64,000 nucleotides of DNA from assembly GCF_032854445.1 (NCBI RefSeq), contig NC_088306.1, forward strand, positions 15,619,386 to 15,683,385. Reading direction: 5' to 3'. The translations under genes were made by a program, and so were the position numbers. The notes under the pieces are model-generated. The model saw nothing but the letters and a program-made list of their open reading frames with translations. It was not told the origin of the DNA and ran no database searches. This document shows, one piece after another, positions 1-13,016 of this stretch (positions within the stretch are counted from its first letter, which is position 1; each line of letters begins with the position of its first letter). The stretch comes from Liolophura sinensis. Lineage: Eukaryota > Mollusca > Polyplacophora > Chitonida > Chitonidae.

Positions 1-240
1 GCAGCGTAATGACCCAGCAGTCTCTCACCAATGCGGTCGCTGTGAGCTCAAGTCCAGCTCATGCTGGCTTCCTCTCCGTCTGTATGTGGGAAGGTCTGTC
101 AGCAACCTGCGGATGGTAGTGGGTTTCCCCAGGGCTGTGCCCGGTTTCCACCCACCATAATGCTGGCCGCCGTCGTATAAGTGAAATATTCTTGAGTACG
201 GCGTAAAACACCAATCAAATAAATAAATAAATAAATAAAT
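1..240 (+). mobile_element. tRNA-derived SINE, family A, cut by window start
   Basis: The copy reads from the tRNA-like head remnant (tgcggtcgctgtgagctcaa) through the body (aacctgcggatgg, cataatgctggccgccgtcg) to the tail (gagtacggcgtaaaacacca) and an (AAAT)n end. About a dozen related copies occur in the window in both orientations, which shows it is a dispersed retroelement. The 5' end lies outside the window. Confidence 0.85.
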
Positions 241-242
241 CC

Positions 243-270
243 CTAAGCCCGGGTTCTATCCCGGGCTTAG
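243..270. repeat. Perfect 11-bp inverted repeat
   Basis: ctaagcccggg and cccgggcttag are perfect inverted copies separated by the 6-base loop ttctat. The hairpin starts just after the (AAAT)n tail of the SINE. No U-rich tract follows, and its role is unknown. Confidence 0.7.
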
Positions 271-3200
271 TGAGAGCACTGGATGGATGGGTGATTGACT
301 GAAACGGTGAATGAACGAGCGTGTGTAAGCCGGAGATGCATAATAAGGATGGGGTGAACATGCGGACGACTGAATGGAGGGATTGTCTGGTGATTGCAAT
401 ACCTCACCCCAATTTCATGTATCCCAATTTGCAAAGTTCTAGTCGGTGTAGCGGTGCCAGAAAATTCATGTATACCTCTCTGTGATAAAACTCTGCATCA
501 TTTGAGGTTATTCTTCATTCATTCATTCATTCATTTTTTAACCCTATCGTTAACTTGCACTTAAAGTAAAGAACATTTAAATGGGTTAAAACTGCGTGTT
601 TTGTAAAAGGTGTGTAGCAATGTACTGTAACCAATGCCTTAGTAATAAAAAAATTTAATAAATTTAAGTGGCAGCAATTTATATTTGTTCATGTTGAAAC
701 ACGTCATGCTTTGATATGAGATGTTATTTCTTTGATATATTCAATGTCATCCGTTTATGGGAAATGAGTTGACTCTTTTGTTTATGTTAAATTGTCTTCT
801 GAACGTACAGGATTTATTTATCATACTCTTCAGCTGACAAGTATGATGTATATATATACTCATAACTTTATCTCCGGATTCTGTGATTATCGTGACCTCA
901 TTATACTGCACGGTTTCACCTTCCTCTTTCGGTGTCAGACTGAGGTAGCAGCAGGTTTAATGTGCGCAACTTGCATCTTGAAGACGTTGAGCAATTCTCC
1001 CATGGCGGAAAGGGTTAATTATGAAGTAATTCTCTGCTAACAGGTAAAGATACCAGCTGCGAGTTTAAAAATTCAGACTGGCATACTGAAAGCAGCAGCA
1101 AACTAGTTTCCTAAGGCACCCTGGGTTTATGCTACCGCTGAACCGATTGTGCCATTCAAATTTGGAAACACAGATTTTCTGACAACAACCACCAAGAAAC
1201 CGGACTGTTTATTTGGGGGAACTGGGTGGAGGTCACTAACTCCTTGAAGTAAAATGGTTTATCCCATGCAACCGTGAACAGCATGTAAAAAATGCACCTG
1301 ACTGTGTGCCAGAGGCCTATTTATACATTTTTATTTTATTCAATTATTTGATTGGTATTAAACGCCTTTAAGTATTTTTTACTTCTGCGAAAGCGGTTTA
1401 AGGATGCAGAAGGCTCGAAGTAAGCTGCCACTCGTCCCCAGATATTGAACAAGCCTCACGCAAACACGCAGCCGAACTAGCAAGAGCAGGATTCGAACTT
1501 AACGCAGACGTTAGGGCGTGTTCGGCTGTGGCGAGTGGAACTCTTTACGCAAATGAGCCAGCCAAGCTAAAGCTGTCATCAGAGGTAGTCATGCAGCGGA
1601 AGCAATAGCGCAATGTGATCTCCTTGATTTCGCTGATGAGACGGACGTGGTTGGGATTTTTAGTGCGAACCTTTTTGTTACATTTTACTTTTGAAGCGAG
1701 CTTTGGATATCCCGCAATTTTGTAATACGTACGTTACTTCCTTATTCAAGGAATGACCAGCCTTGATGGAAGTACCCGAATTTGATCAGCCACAATGATT
1801 AACTGCAACTGATCCGTCCGTGAAATTTATTAACTAAGGTTAACCACGTTTGAACCAAGGCAATTTACTTCCGTGCATTTGAAACTGACAATGTACATTG
1901 TCAATGTAAAGCGCAATATATTTCATAGTCTCACGTGGTTTAATACAAAACTAAAGGACGGATAAATCCTTGAAAATCAAAGTAACCTGGGTGTTAAAAA
2001 AAAGTAAGGATTACGAGCGACAGTGCACCAGTCACGTTCTTTCACTCTCGGGATTTGACAAAACATGAAACAAGTTTCAGCAGGTGTATCGCTGCAGAGC
2101 AATGTACTAACTATAGTTTGAGTTCTTTCCTGTTCTGAATCTAGTGCTAAGAATACCCATTTCAACGCTTTAGGGTATGACTCGATTCGGGATTTGAAAC
2201 CTGAATCTACCGTTTATGAAGCAAACGTCCGAACTACTAAACGCCAACACAGCCGGTACAATGTTCGCTTCTCCACTTTTCTAAAGATATTTTCTCTACA
2301 CAGGGATTTTGTATATATGTCTCATACATACATTAAATGATCACGTCCTTGTCCTGCTTTAACTTTGCACTTTGGAAGAGAGCGTAAATCAGAGCGTCTA
2401 AAATGATACGTAAATTGACTCTTAGTCAATGACTGAGCATATTAACATGCGCTCGGGACCCAGTTGTATATCAACAATAATGATATCACCGATACCCCAT
2501 ATAACACAAATATACATTACTTATAAATGTGCTAAATGTATATACATCGTGATCTAAGAACAAAACTCACATCATACTCGCAAAAGAGAGCATCTTGAAA
2601 ATTAGTCTTCTAAAATGTTTCTTTCCCATGAAGCCCTTCTCAGCGCATTGTAACATTACCTATGTCGTGACGATGACATTTATCCTGACTAAAGGTTTAT
2701 TCTAGTAAATAAGTAAATCTAATATTTAAAAGTATATTTAAATATATACTCTACATTCATATGTGCCATGTCTATATACGTTATATAGATATATGTATAT
2801 ACTTGGAAATTCCAGTATACATTTAGCCGGGCGTTCCTCTGAACTCTAAGGAATACTACACGCCCAGCTTTATACGATACAAAGCTGCCATCAGCAGGTC
2901 GTGGTAATAATACTCGTGTGTTCACGTGTCTATACATGAACAATGGGGGAACTGTTGCAGTGAACTGACGCATAACTTCGTATTTATCAAGAGGCCAGAC
3001 ACGTATGGAATGACGGCACGATGACCCTTATCCACTGTATATTGATTCACGTCGAAACCTGTTCCAGTATTGATTCTCATGTTAGAGGCTGACTCATTCG
3101 CACCTATCTGGAAAACTCATTTTTACTTTTGGTTTCGTTATTACTGAGTACACCAAATATGTCTACCTCTAAAAGTTGACCAGGCCGAGAGTTCCATCAC

Positions 3201-5045
3201 CTCGTGTACGGTTAATATATAGACTAGTTTACTTAAACTTAGGCCGGGAGTTTAAGACTTTACCCATTTGCAACCAGATCAATTAGATAGCCCAGATGTT
3301 CAAAACTGCCTTCGTGATTAAGCCTGTAGTATTAACTTTAGTCCATATCGTGTTGCCACAAGTTGAGAAAGGGGAGACGAAACTCGTCTGTTAAGGTCTT
3401 ACAAGTAGATGATAATTGTCAGTCACGTGATCAGGTCCAGTCTATTTGAATCTGTTAGCCGGGTGGTTAATGAATTGTCAGTTTCTTCTCAACCAATATC
3501 GCGGGGAAGGAGGGGGGGGTGGGGGCGTTGTGATCGTACCTTCTGTTTCTCTGGATATCCAGTCATTTCCCCGGCATCGCATGCGTAGGAGAAAAAATTT
3601 AGCGTAAGCTTACCAAATAAAATGGAAAATCCAGGGTATATTCTGGTCATGATATAATATAATACAGGAAATTATAGGTTTATATAATAATGTGGTATGT
3701 AAATACCTACAAATAATGGACCTATTTATAGCAATCACGCCACTTGAAAAAATTATCCCTTTGTCGTCATGAGGAAATGCCTCAAGGTTATCTTGTTGGT
3801 TTGACGATCAAATCACGTGACCACATTTCGTGGTACTTCCGTCTGAATCATGACTTCCAGGAAAAAACCAAAATACTAGTACACAATATAAATTGCACTA
3901 TCTTGTGCGATGAGTCACATATACCGTATCTTGCTGTGTAAGAGCTCGTATTGTATCTGATCGAAAAGGAAACTGTGCACGGTTTTATCGATCCGATGTC
4001 AAGTATTAGCTCGATTCCACCCATTATGCGAGGCAGTTTCCTAGAAAAGACAGAAAGCTTGCCTAACAATGAAAATACAGCTCCGGTTTTACAGCGTTTA
4101 TATTCTACTGAATGGCCTTTGTAAAACATACCAGACTGCGTAACAGTCACAACGGTGATAGAAACTATGAAAGTCAATTTCTTAACTTAAAAATATAACG
4201 GTATATATATACACAAAAATTCTGCGATGACGTCCCGTTTCAAATGGACGTTCTCGTACATGCCAGTTTGACACAGAATCCCAAAATTCTGGATTCTAGA
4301 AGTTTATAAAGGAGCAGCTGTTACTTCATACAAAATTCACTGTGGAAGAAAGCATGTCTTCAAATTCATTATTTCTTCAGCATAAAAAAAACACCATACG
4401 TGTACCAACGAGCACACAAGGTTAGATTAACACAACAGTCCTTTGAACTTCATGGACATCATTACCACATTTGCCACTAATAAAGAATATTCATTGGGTA
4501 AATTTGAAGCAGATTTGTACACCTTCAAAATGCGCCAATGCAAAATATTGAAAGAATACAAAATAATTTTCAAAAATTTGAGGTACCGTCAATGAGGAAT
4601 TTCGTGGATAGTATATGTGATGTTGGCATGTGCTACCGCCAAAATGACATTGCATACCAATAGCTAGAGAAGTCAACAGCAATGAAAAGGCCTTCTGTCA
4701 GATTACCACGGCCCTTTAATGCAAGGCAACAGCCTAGAGAGTAATACAGAGAGCAGCCACGACATGTTTACTCCAAATAGCTGGCAAATGTCCACACTTA
4801 ACCGATGAGATACGGCCTGTTGTGAATTAACCTCAGTGAGGGTTTATCCTACATGCTCTTGCAAATGTTTTAATAGTAGCAAATTACACACTTCCTAGCA
4901 CCATGGCTTAAGCAGAATTGGGTAAAAAAAAACGTTGGCAATGATGTCACTCAGTTTTCCAGTTGTCACTCTGTTTGCGGTTTGGGCGGTTTGAGGTTTA
5001 CCGATGATTGACAGCTGTCACAGATGTCGATTACGTTCCATATAT
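271..5045. other. Intergenic, no gene recognised
   Basis: Only short open frames occur and none resembles a known protein. The content is AT-rich unique sequence, a (CATT)n run near 515-535, and one diverged SINE-like block at about 1345-1570. Confidence 0.6.
1345..1570 (-). mobile_element. Diverged SINE-like element
   Basis: Read on the minus strand, a tRNA-like head (gcttggctggctcatttgcg, then a B-box-like agttcgaatcctgc) leads to a tail resembling family A (ggcgtttaataccaatcaaa). The body differs from family A, so it may be another family sharing the tail. Confidence 0.45.
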
Positions 5046-5047
5046 TT

Positions 5048-5114
5048 GTTTATTTATTTATTTGATTGGTGTCTTACGCCGTACTCAAGAATATTTCACT
5101 TATACGACGGCGGC
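5048..5114 (-). mobile_element. SINE family A, 3' fragment
   Basis: Contains the family tail (tttgattggtgtcttacgcc, gtactcaagaatatttcact, tatacgacggcgg) and then diverges. The 5' part is missing, as expected for a truncated retrotransposed copy. Confidence 0.8.
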
Positions 5115-5849
5115 ACACGCACGCACGTTCCATATATAAAAGCTAAACAGTTTTGATAGTGAAGCCAAATCAGCGACAACTGTGAAAGTTTGTTACAGGC
5201 TTGTGTAAATAGTCATTCATAAAACAAAGTGAGTCATGCCAAAAATTTTGCAGGGTATGACCCAGCATCATTTATACACATTACCACATGGCCAAATAAA
5301 TCTCGTCAAAGTTTCCTGTTTCGTTTCATCAAACCTACTACATCTACACAGACCAACGCAGTCGTATCGATAAAAAATAACAGTTAAAAATGTTCCCATT
5401 TTAGTATTCTGAAAATTTTTTCATATTATCCGTTTTCTGTACAATATTGCCACACACAGAGGGAATAAGTTGAAACTTAGCCTACAGCCAAAATTTAAGT
5501 ACAAAGCACCAGTTCTACAGACTTGTATACGGATACGCCCAACAGTCTTACAGGTAAGAAAATATTTTGGTTATCCCTTTTGTATATTTACAGGCCCAGA
5601 GCACTACATAATTTTTATGAGAATCTGCGGTAGTTGTGCGACAGTTGTCCTTTCACGAACCGCTCTCACTCGGCGTGGGTACTAAGCAATAGGCCGACGA
5701 GGCTCCACCAATACGGTCTGCATATCTCTATACCACAAGTAACGTGTGGAAACGTTCGTCAGTAACCCATGTATAAAAAGCCACCACCATGGTAAATGTG
5801 ACAATACATGTTGTAAAACAACAATGAAACAAAGTTAATATCATACTCT
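5115..5849. other. Intergenic, nothing recognised
   Basis: No coding frame with recognisable content, RNA gene or repeat was seen. Confidence 0.5.
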
Positions 5850-6030
5850 GAGAACCGATGAAAGAAAGAAATGAGCGAAGGGAGAAAGAAAAAAAGAAAA
5901 TAAAGAAAGAAGAGCAAAAAAAGGAAAGAAAGAAATAAAAAAAAGAAAGAAAGGAAAGGGGGAGGGAAGGAAGGAAGGAAAGAAGAAAGAGAAAGGAGGA
6001 AAGAATAGAAAGGAAGAAAGAAAGAAATGA
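5850..6030. repeat. Homopurine (GAAA/GGAA)n tract
   Basis: About 180 bases consist almost wholly of A and G on the + strand (gaaagaaa, ggaaggaagg units) with very few pyrimidines. The phenylalanine/serine-rich open frame on the other strand is a by-product of this composition. Confidence 0.85.
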
Positions 6031-7942
6031 GCGAGTGAATCAGTCAGTAAGCCTAGTCGAACAGTAATTAATATACTCACACATTTTTCATACTTGCATG
6101 TTGAACACAGCGTCCAACGTTTATCTTACGCCTCGGGAAGCCTTTATATTATGTACAGCAGAGCTTATTTAATTTTCGCTATTAAATACGGAATACCATA
6201 AAGCAACGGGCATTATAGAATTTTCCAAACTTCATAAGCACTGCTGTAAGTCGGACATAAAAAGCTGCGGATATACATGGTTACGTTGGTATTTACTGAA
6301 AGATGACAAATCAGGCCTGATTAACACTTCTTTTTTCCCCCCTCAAAATCTGCATCCATAATGCTTATATTAGTTGACGTGAAAATTTATAATATCCTAG
6401 TTCCATCAGTTGTACACAGATACCCTGAATGACAAATGTGTGGGGTGGACCAAAGTGTTTACGGTGCTTCAAAAAATCGTTTAACATATTCTTGTTAAAC
6501 AAAATAAATAAATAAATACATGTAAACGCTTCCATCATTTTATTTCTCATTATAGTCACATATCTAGTTAAAGCTGAGAAATCCATGCGGTATGGCGGTC
6601 AAGTTTTCTCACAAATGCACGTGAGACAGCCAATAAGGAAATGTTTAGAAAAACAAAAACAAAATGTTTAAATCACTATTAGACGTTAATCAACAAATCT
6701 TGTCCTTTTATGAACAGATCAGCTGAGATAACTACATATTTTAATTCTACCTGGAAGTTAATCACCTAGGGACTATGAGTTTTAAACTCGAACAGGACGT
6801 TCGCAGGCTTAGAATAAGAACGCGTCTGCCTTGCATCATTCAAACCTTATGATTGCTTCTCTCTTACGAGTTACCAGCTTGATTTGCTATTATATATGAC
6901 TTTTACATGTTGCCTTGGAAACTGGTGCTTTAGAAATGGATCTTGCTATTATACACTTGGAACGCCCCTTCGTACTCTGCAAGAGATATACGAATCTCGA
7001 ACTTCACGCATGGATTTCATGGAATTGCTTCAAAATACTTCAGTCTTCATCACCCGCACATTCTCAATATAAAATCAACGATAGTACAAAAAAGGGGAAA
7101 TACGACATCTTGTTAAATTACCTCAGTTACATAAATGTTTTATTTTAAATGTTCGTGTGGACGCTTACATAGTAGTAAATTACACGCCCCCCATAGCATT
7201 ATGGCTTAAGCATGATTACGTGAGAAATATATGCAGTGATATTTATCGCATATACTGAACGTCAGATGGAGAATTAATTCAAATGTTATTACCCGTGAAA
7301 ATCGCTTTTACTATAATGACGTTGTCAGTCTGACCAATGCGTTTTATTGTGCCCGCAATAGTACCAAAAATCATGTTCTATCATTCCTTGCAAGTCTTTT
7401 GGCGTATACGTTTGGCATGTACTTAATCATGTCATTTCCCTATAAATATGAATTTACGTAACACATCTTTCTAGATAGATTTATGATACTTCTCGAAATG
7501 GGAGAGTCATGTACCATCAGGTTGCTTAATGCTGCCTCTTTTAATACGCGTAATTTTATGTGAGTGAGTGATGATAGTGGTTTAACACAAACTTCGTTTA
7601 TTTGTTATATTCCACACTCTGGGCAAATTGCATATCTTCATAAATACCAGAAACGTAAGCCATAACTATAAGCTCCAGGTCGTCACCCGCACTTAGTATC
7701 AAACCAAAGATTTCTTTTTTATTGTTTTTTTTTTTTGTACATCTACGCGTCGAAATAGACATTCGTATACCAGCTATCAAACAAAATCAACGTTCCAAGT
7801 TCGCAGGTGATGGGCGACAATTTTTCACATCTTGGAATCCACCAAAACTTTTGCATAGCTTTGTTCACTAAGATGCACGTGCATAAACTTCTCTTTTTTT
7901 TCTAAAAAGTAGTTCATCTTTGCACCCTCCAAGAGCTAAGTA
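6031..7942. other. Intergenic, nothing recognised
   Basis: AT-rich sequence with short random open frames. Two overlapping frames at 6884-7148 show no domain or motif. Confidence 0.5.
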
Positions 7943-7970
7943 AACTACCAGGCAAAAGAAAGGTTTCACC
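7941..7970. repeat. Left terminal inverted repeat of Tc1-like element (with TA)
   Basis: Begins taaactaccaggc and ends ggtttcacc. It is the exact reverse complement of 9459-9488, and the match stops at both borders. Confidence 0.93.
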
Positions 7971-9486
7971 GTATTTTTTGTCATAAAAACAGTAAAAGCG
8001 CGGTTCCGGGTTTGATTCTAAGCAGGACTTAGTGTATGACTGCATCGTTTCCTCTACCCGAACGCACCGTTACGAACGCAGCAATTGGAATTGTGAAATT
8101 GCGACCACATGCAAAACGTCCTTTTGAGGCATGGCTCGTGATGCACGTGCGGTAATGTTGCATAAATACTCTTGCTCGAAAGAGCAGACATTCAGTGACC
8201 GAAAAAACACAAACAGTATGCCAAGACAACGCAAGCGCAACGAGACCAGGCCATCGGTATGTCCACCATGGGAGTCTCGCAACGTCACATGGCAAGAACG
8301 TTCAACTGCAGCCAAACCACCATCAGGAGGTTATTGATGCGCTATCAGCAGACAGGCCAGACCCAAGACAGACCAAGATCGGGAAGACCGAGGGTAACAA
8401 CTGCGGCTGAAGATCGCTACATCCGGCAGATCCACCTCCAAAACCGATTCGTCACGGCGACGTCAACAGCGGCGACGGCACTAGGCCATGTCATCAGCCC
8501 CAGAACAACACTGCGTCGTCTTCGTTCAGTTGTTTTACGACTTTACCGCCCCTTCCGTGGGATGGCCTTGACCCTTTTACACCGTCAACGCAGATTGCGA
8601 TGGGCACGTATTGTACGTCGGTGGCAGCGACGTGACTGGGCGAGAGTGTTGTTTACAGACGAGAGCAGGTTCTGTCTATTCAGGAAGGATGGCAGAGTTC
8701 GAGTTTTCCGACGGAGAGGCGAGCGTCTCGCGCCAAACGGCGTAAGAGACGTTTATCCGTTTGGAGGCGGAGGCGTCATGGTTTGGGGAGAGATTTGTGA
8801 CCAAATGAAGACGCAGCTCGTTATTGTGCAAGGTAATCTGACTGGCCAGCGATACGTTCATGAGGTACTGAGACCTGTGGTCGTTCCTTTCCTCCAACGG
8901 CAGCCAAGAGGATCGATCTTGCAACACGACAACGCAAGACCAGAGGCATTGTTACAGACTACCTCGAGACCGCAAACGTCATCGTGTTGCCCTGGCCAGC
9001 CAACTCAACAGACATGAACCCCATTGAGCATCTCTGAGATCACCTTGAACGCCGTTTGAGACAGCTGGTGCCTCCTCCAACTAACCAACAGGAACTTGAG
9101 CAAGCTCTGTTAAATCTATGGAACGTTATCCCTGTTGACGTCATCCGGCGACTGACGACGTCAATGCGGAGGCGTGTGCTTGCTTGCATTGATGCCTAGG
9201 ATGGCCATACTCGCTACTGATGACTGTAGTCCTTCATTTCTGTGGATACTGTGACTTTACATGCACTTGCCAGTTAACTTTACATTTGTGTAATTTTTTC
9301 TTCTGACCCCTTGTCTCTTTCATTGTGTTTTGTGGCTAATTGAATGCCAATATTTTAAAACCTTTTTGAGAGAATATTTCACAATGATTTCTGTTTATAA
9401 CCCAATCTTCTTAATTCTTATATCTGCCTTTGTTTTTGTTTTATGGGCTCAAGAAGTGGGTGAAACCTTTCTTTTGCCTGGTAGTT
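7943..9486 (+). mobile_element. Tc1-like DNA transposon, complete ends, inactive transposase
   Basis: A cut-and-paste element of the Tc1/mariner superfamily, about 1.54 kb. Its ends are perfect inverted copies: aactaccaggcaaaagaaag at the left (7943 on) and ctttcttttgcctggtagtt at the right (to 9486), 28 bp each. Both are bordered by TA, the usual target-site duplication of this superfamily, so including TA the match is 30 bp (7941-7970 and 9459-9488). The transposase remnant lies centrally on the + strand. Perfect ends around a broken gene suggest a fairly recent non-autonomous copy. Confidence 0.92.
8218..9199 (+). pseudogene. Tc1-like transposase, frameshifted and stopped
   Basis: The product would bind the inverted repeats and catalyse excision and integration in the nucleus. 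The N-terminal start MPRQR at 8218 is out of frame with the rest; the frame recovers near 8240. The longest intact stretch is 8259-9017. It shows a helix-turn-helix region (GVSQRHMARTFNCSQ), a GRPR-type linker (PRSGRPR), the first catalytic Asp in TDESRF and the second in QHDNARP. A net frame change near 8941-8950 then breaks it. In the next frame the sequence continues as VTDYLE, PWPANSTDMNPIEHL with the expected Glu, an in-frame TGA at 9035-9037 where Trp is usual, and a natural end at 9197-9199. At least three lesions make it non-functional. The family usually has about 340 residues, which fits this span. Confidence 0.92.
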
Positions 9487-9488
9487 TA
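9459..9488. repeat. Right terminal inverted repeat of Tc1-like element (with TA)
   Basis: Begins ggtgaaacc and ends gcctggtagttta. It is the exact reverse complement of 7941-7970. Confidence 0.93.
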
Positions 9489-12400
9489 TAATGGATTTTT
9501 GTCCCAGCCCCCAAAGCTCCCTTTGTAACAAACAGCTGGATCACGAAAGCAGACGTGAATCTCTGTCTAGTAAATCACCGAACTATGGGCAATAATTTCC
9601 CTTCACATTATTGTCAACATCAAGACTTTGCCGAACTGATGGCGGGCATGCGCATTGAGCTGGTTCTAAAAATAAAAGTCCAGTAATGTTTACGATCCAG
9701 GCCAGATCACGTGAACGTTTGCTGACTGTAGGTGTCGCTGGCAATGCCCAAGTTCAGGGTCAATCATATGCCAGGTGGGCAAATTATATAACTGCACAGA
9801 AACTTTTATTTAGCTTTCTCTCTGTAAGAATTAGGTAAAATTCCAGCAAACCTTAAATGAAAATGTCATGTCGATCCGCTATTTTTCATTTACCTCTTTG
9901 AAATTTAAGATCTCAGAGACATTATTTATCTAGTAAATTTCACAGGCCTTGTTACGAGTGAGATATCTATTCCCAACACGTTCCATGAATACAACAAAGC
10001 AGAAATATCTCAAATTAATTAAAAGTGTGGTACAACAATCACATTAATGTATAAGATATAAGAAGTGTGTGAAGTGTCAGGCCATGCTTTCCCTCTGCAC
10101 GTGTTGTTTAATTACATCATGCCTGCTTGTCTCGTTGACGTATGCATGAAGAGGTTTCTTAAAGCCATTAACTTTGTTAGGAATATATGGCAAAACTGAC
10201 AGGCCTTACAGGGTATTCAGTTTTATGTTTAAACCTTACTAAAACAAACTACGGCGTAACGAGGGCTTCTTGGACTTTCTCCAATGTCTGTTAACATTTT
10301 AACCCACGTATTGGTGAGTCTAGGGTTATAGCAGTGTTATTTGCATTGTTTTTTTATTGTTGGCAAGATTCGTGTTTACCAGCGTGAACTCTACCGATAT
10401 ACATACCAATGAGACGTAGAATAAACGCACCTCAGGCTGGCCTCACGCGAGTTCATATCCCTCCGCCTCTTAATCGCTAATAAGTGACGTGAACGGAAAC
10501 TGGTGCAGAGCCGCATACGTTTTGTTGTCACCATACTCCCTAACAGCTCTGGTGCACTGTGCAGCTGTCACGCAACATGAATCAGCCAATCCAGCCAATA
10601 GAAATAGTTCACCCTTCAACCTCTCACGGGTAATGTCGCTTGATTCATCCCCACCACGTGGTGTGTGCGAGTACGAGGAAATCTTGCTTACCTTACTTCG
10701 TTACGACAAAAAACTGTGTAGCCTATGTTACTTTGCATTCAGGTGAGAAAAAGAATGACATAGATATAATGAACTAAAATGGTGACATCGATTTGCCGCT
10801 TTCAATTAAGCTAAATGACTCTGACGAAGATCGTTGTTTTTCCGTTGGTTTGGTTCGGATGGCAGCCATTACTGAAAAAATACAGTTTTTGACAGAACAT
10901 TTTCATGTGCGAAGTGAATCCAGGAAAGCAGATATCGGAAAATTTTTCAAAAGTTCATGCACTTAGTTTGATAAAATCTCATCACAGTTTTACCACAAAC
11001 CCTCACATGTTCTCTTGAATGTTCCTAGGTACAGGTAGGTTGGTAAGCAACGTTATCATATCTTATAGAAAAGATGTATGTGCGCATGCGCTAGAACAAA
11101 TTTTGACATCCACTAACTGTGGGTATTTTAATGTTTCGACAATAGACCTGCGTAATGTGGCCATGGCTTTTTATGCAATTACACATTCAATAAACACTGT
11201 CAAACCAATTCTGGAATGAATTATAAACCAAACAAGATCCCCTGGGTCGTTTATTATCAGATTAATCACTTTTAACGTAAGATATATAGATGTAAGTAGG
11301 AAAATGTGGCATGCAAAGAACATTTGCATACTTACCCTGCAAATAGTTGAGTGGTAAATCCCCTCGCAATCCCATGGTGCAAATTTTAATAAACGGCACA
11401 GAGAATTCATCATGCACACAATACGAAGAAAGATGACACAAACATCTCGCACAAAAAATAGACAACAAAACTGCAAAGGGCGCATGATGGAATAAGATAA
11501 AACTTCCAAGATCGACGTAGAATTCTTGACGTTTTTTCAAAAAAAAAACACACACACACAACAGGCTGTTGCTCCGTCATGTTGGAAAACACCGTAAGAC
11601 TTGTCCACCAGGAAAACACACTTTTGTGGTATCCGAATGCTGAATGAATCGGCTACAGCCTTTGAACTTTTCTTCACCTACTGGACATCCGGTAGTACGC
11701 TAGGGCAAACTCAGAATTGCCGAATCTTCAATGAAATCTTGAGGATGGCCATTAACATGTAGGCCTACAATGCACGCGACCTGTGAGTGCGTAATTGCGC
11801 ACTATTAACATCCTGATGGAAAACGTTGGCCGTCGGTAGGTTGTCAAGTCTGAGGCTGGGGAGGGTGGTGGTGCTGAGGGGATGACTGGCTGGTCGACAT
11901 CCCAATCCCACACGGAAACTAGTAATTGAAGAAAATAAAACACATGCTCTTTTCCACTCCGCCACCATTCTGACCGCTGAAACTGGGCCTTTCATAATAC
12001 AATATTGGAAAACCCCCTTCCACTATTTATATCCGCATGCGAAACAGCGCCTTCATATAATGATATCCACCTGGGACAATGTATAAGCAATGTATAAGCA
12101 ACTGAGAGCTCCTGAAAACCCAATGACCTCAAGAGACTTGATCTTGCCTGTGGCGAGACTGCGAATGCAGTAACAAGGCATGCCGATAACTGTATGAACA
12201 AATCGGTCATCACGTGCTCTCCAAGGTCATTCGGTGTACAGGCTTACAGTAAACAAGCAGAGGGATCCGCCATGCATGTGGGGTGGGCTGATACATATGC
12301 AAGCAATTGTGACGATGAATTTTCTTCCACAAATATGTACGGTATGTATTTATAACGTTTCACACAACATTTCTTTCTTTTATAGGATAGCAACCAGTAT

Positions 12401-12601
12401 TATGGGTGTAACAAATATCCCTTACGCTATATAGTATTAGCTTGACAAATAGGCCTACTGTCAAAAAACACAGGAGATAAAAAAAAATGTTAAACATGCA
12501 TGTATGGGTATATATTGGCTGTAGCTATACATCTGAATAATTGCATAATCAATTAGTTATTTTAACTTTATTTTTCTGGTAATGGTTTTGAACCGTAAAC
12601 A

Positions 12602-12602
<1 letters not shown>
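9489..12602. other. Intergenic, nothing recognised
   Basis: No convincing exon. The open frames at 10489-10746 and 11171-11561 have no recognisable domain, and a short (CA)n lies near 11550. Confidence 0.5.

Positions 12603-12654
<52 letters not shown>
12603..12654. repeat. (AT)n microsatellite
   Basis: An uninterrupted run of about 26 AT dinucleotides, followed nearby by an (ATT/GTT)n stretch at about 12681-12710. Confidence 0.95.
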
Positions 12655-12657
<3 letters not shown>

Positions 12658-12786
12658 AATGTTTATGACAGTGTCTTAAGTTATTGTTATTGTTATTATT
12701 ATTATTAATAAGTTATTGTTCAATGAACAGAAATGAACGGAATCATACATGTACTCACTCTTCAAGGTGAACTTGAAATTGCCTAA

Positions 12787-13016
12787 TTTGGGTGTATAGC
12801 AACGTTAAAGTCATACAGTAAGAAAATAAACAATTTCATACTCTTGGTGTATAGCAATGTTATCGTCATACGGTAACTAAATAAACAATCACTTACCCTG
12901 GGTTTACAACTATGTTACTCTCATACAGTAAGCAAATAAACAATTACTTACTCTGGGTGTATACCAACGTTACCGTGGAACAGTATTAAAGGCAAATAAA
13001 CAATTGCTTACTCTGG
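12787..13016. repeat. Tandem array, about 60-bp unit, 4 copies
   Basis: Four imperfect copies each contain ggtgtatagcaacgtta, then gtcatacagtaag, then aaataaacaat and a cttactctggg ending. Divergence between copies indicates an old array. Confidence 0.8.

Noticed and set aside
5841..6080. Phe/Ser-rich minus strand frame
   Set aside because: Translation of a homopurine tract; no other coding evidence.
8029..8337. Overlapping small frames at the start of the Tc1-like element
   Set aside because: They are out-of-frame readings of the transposon 5' region and transposase start.
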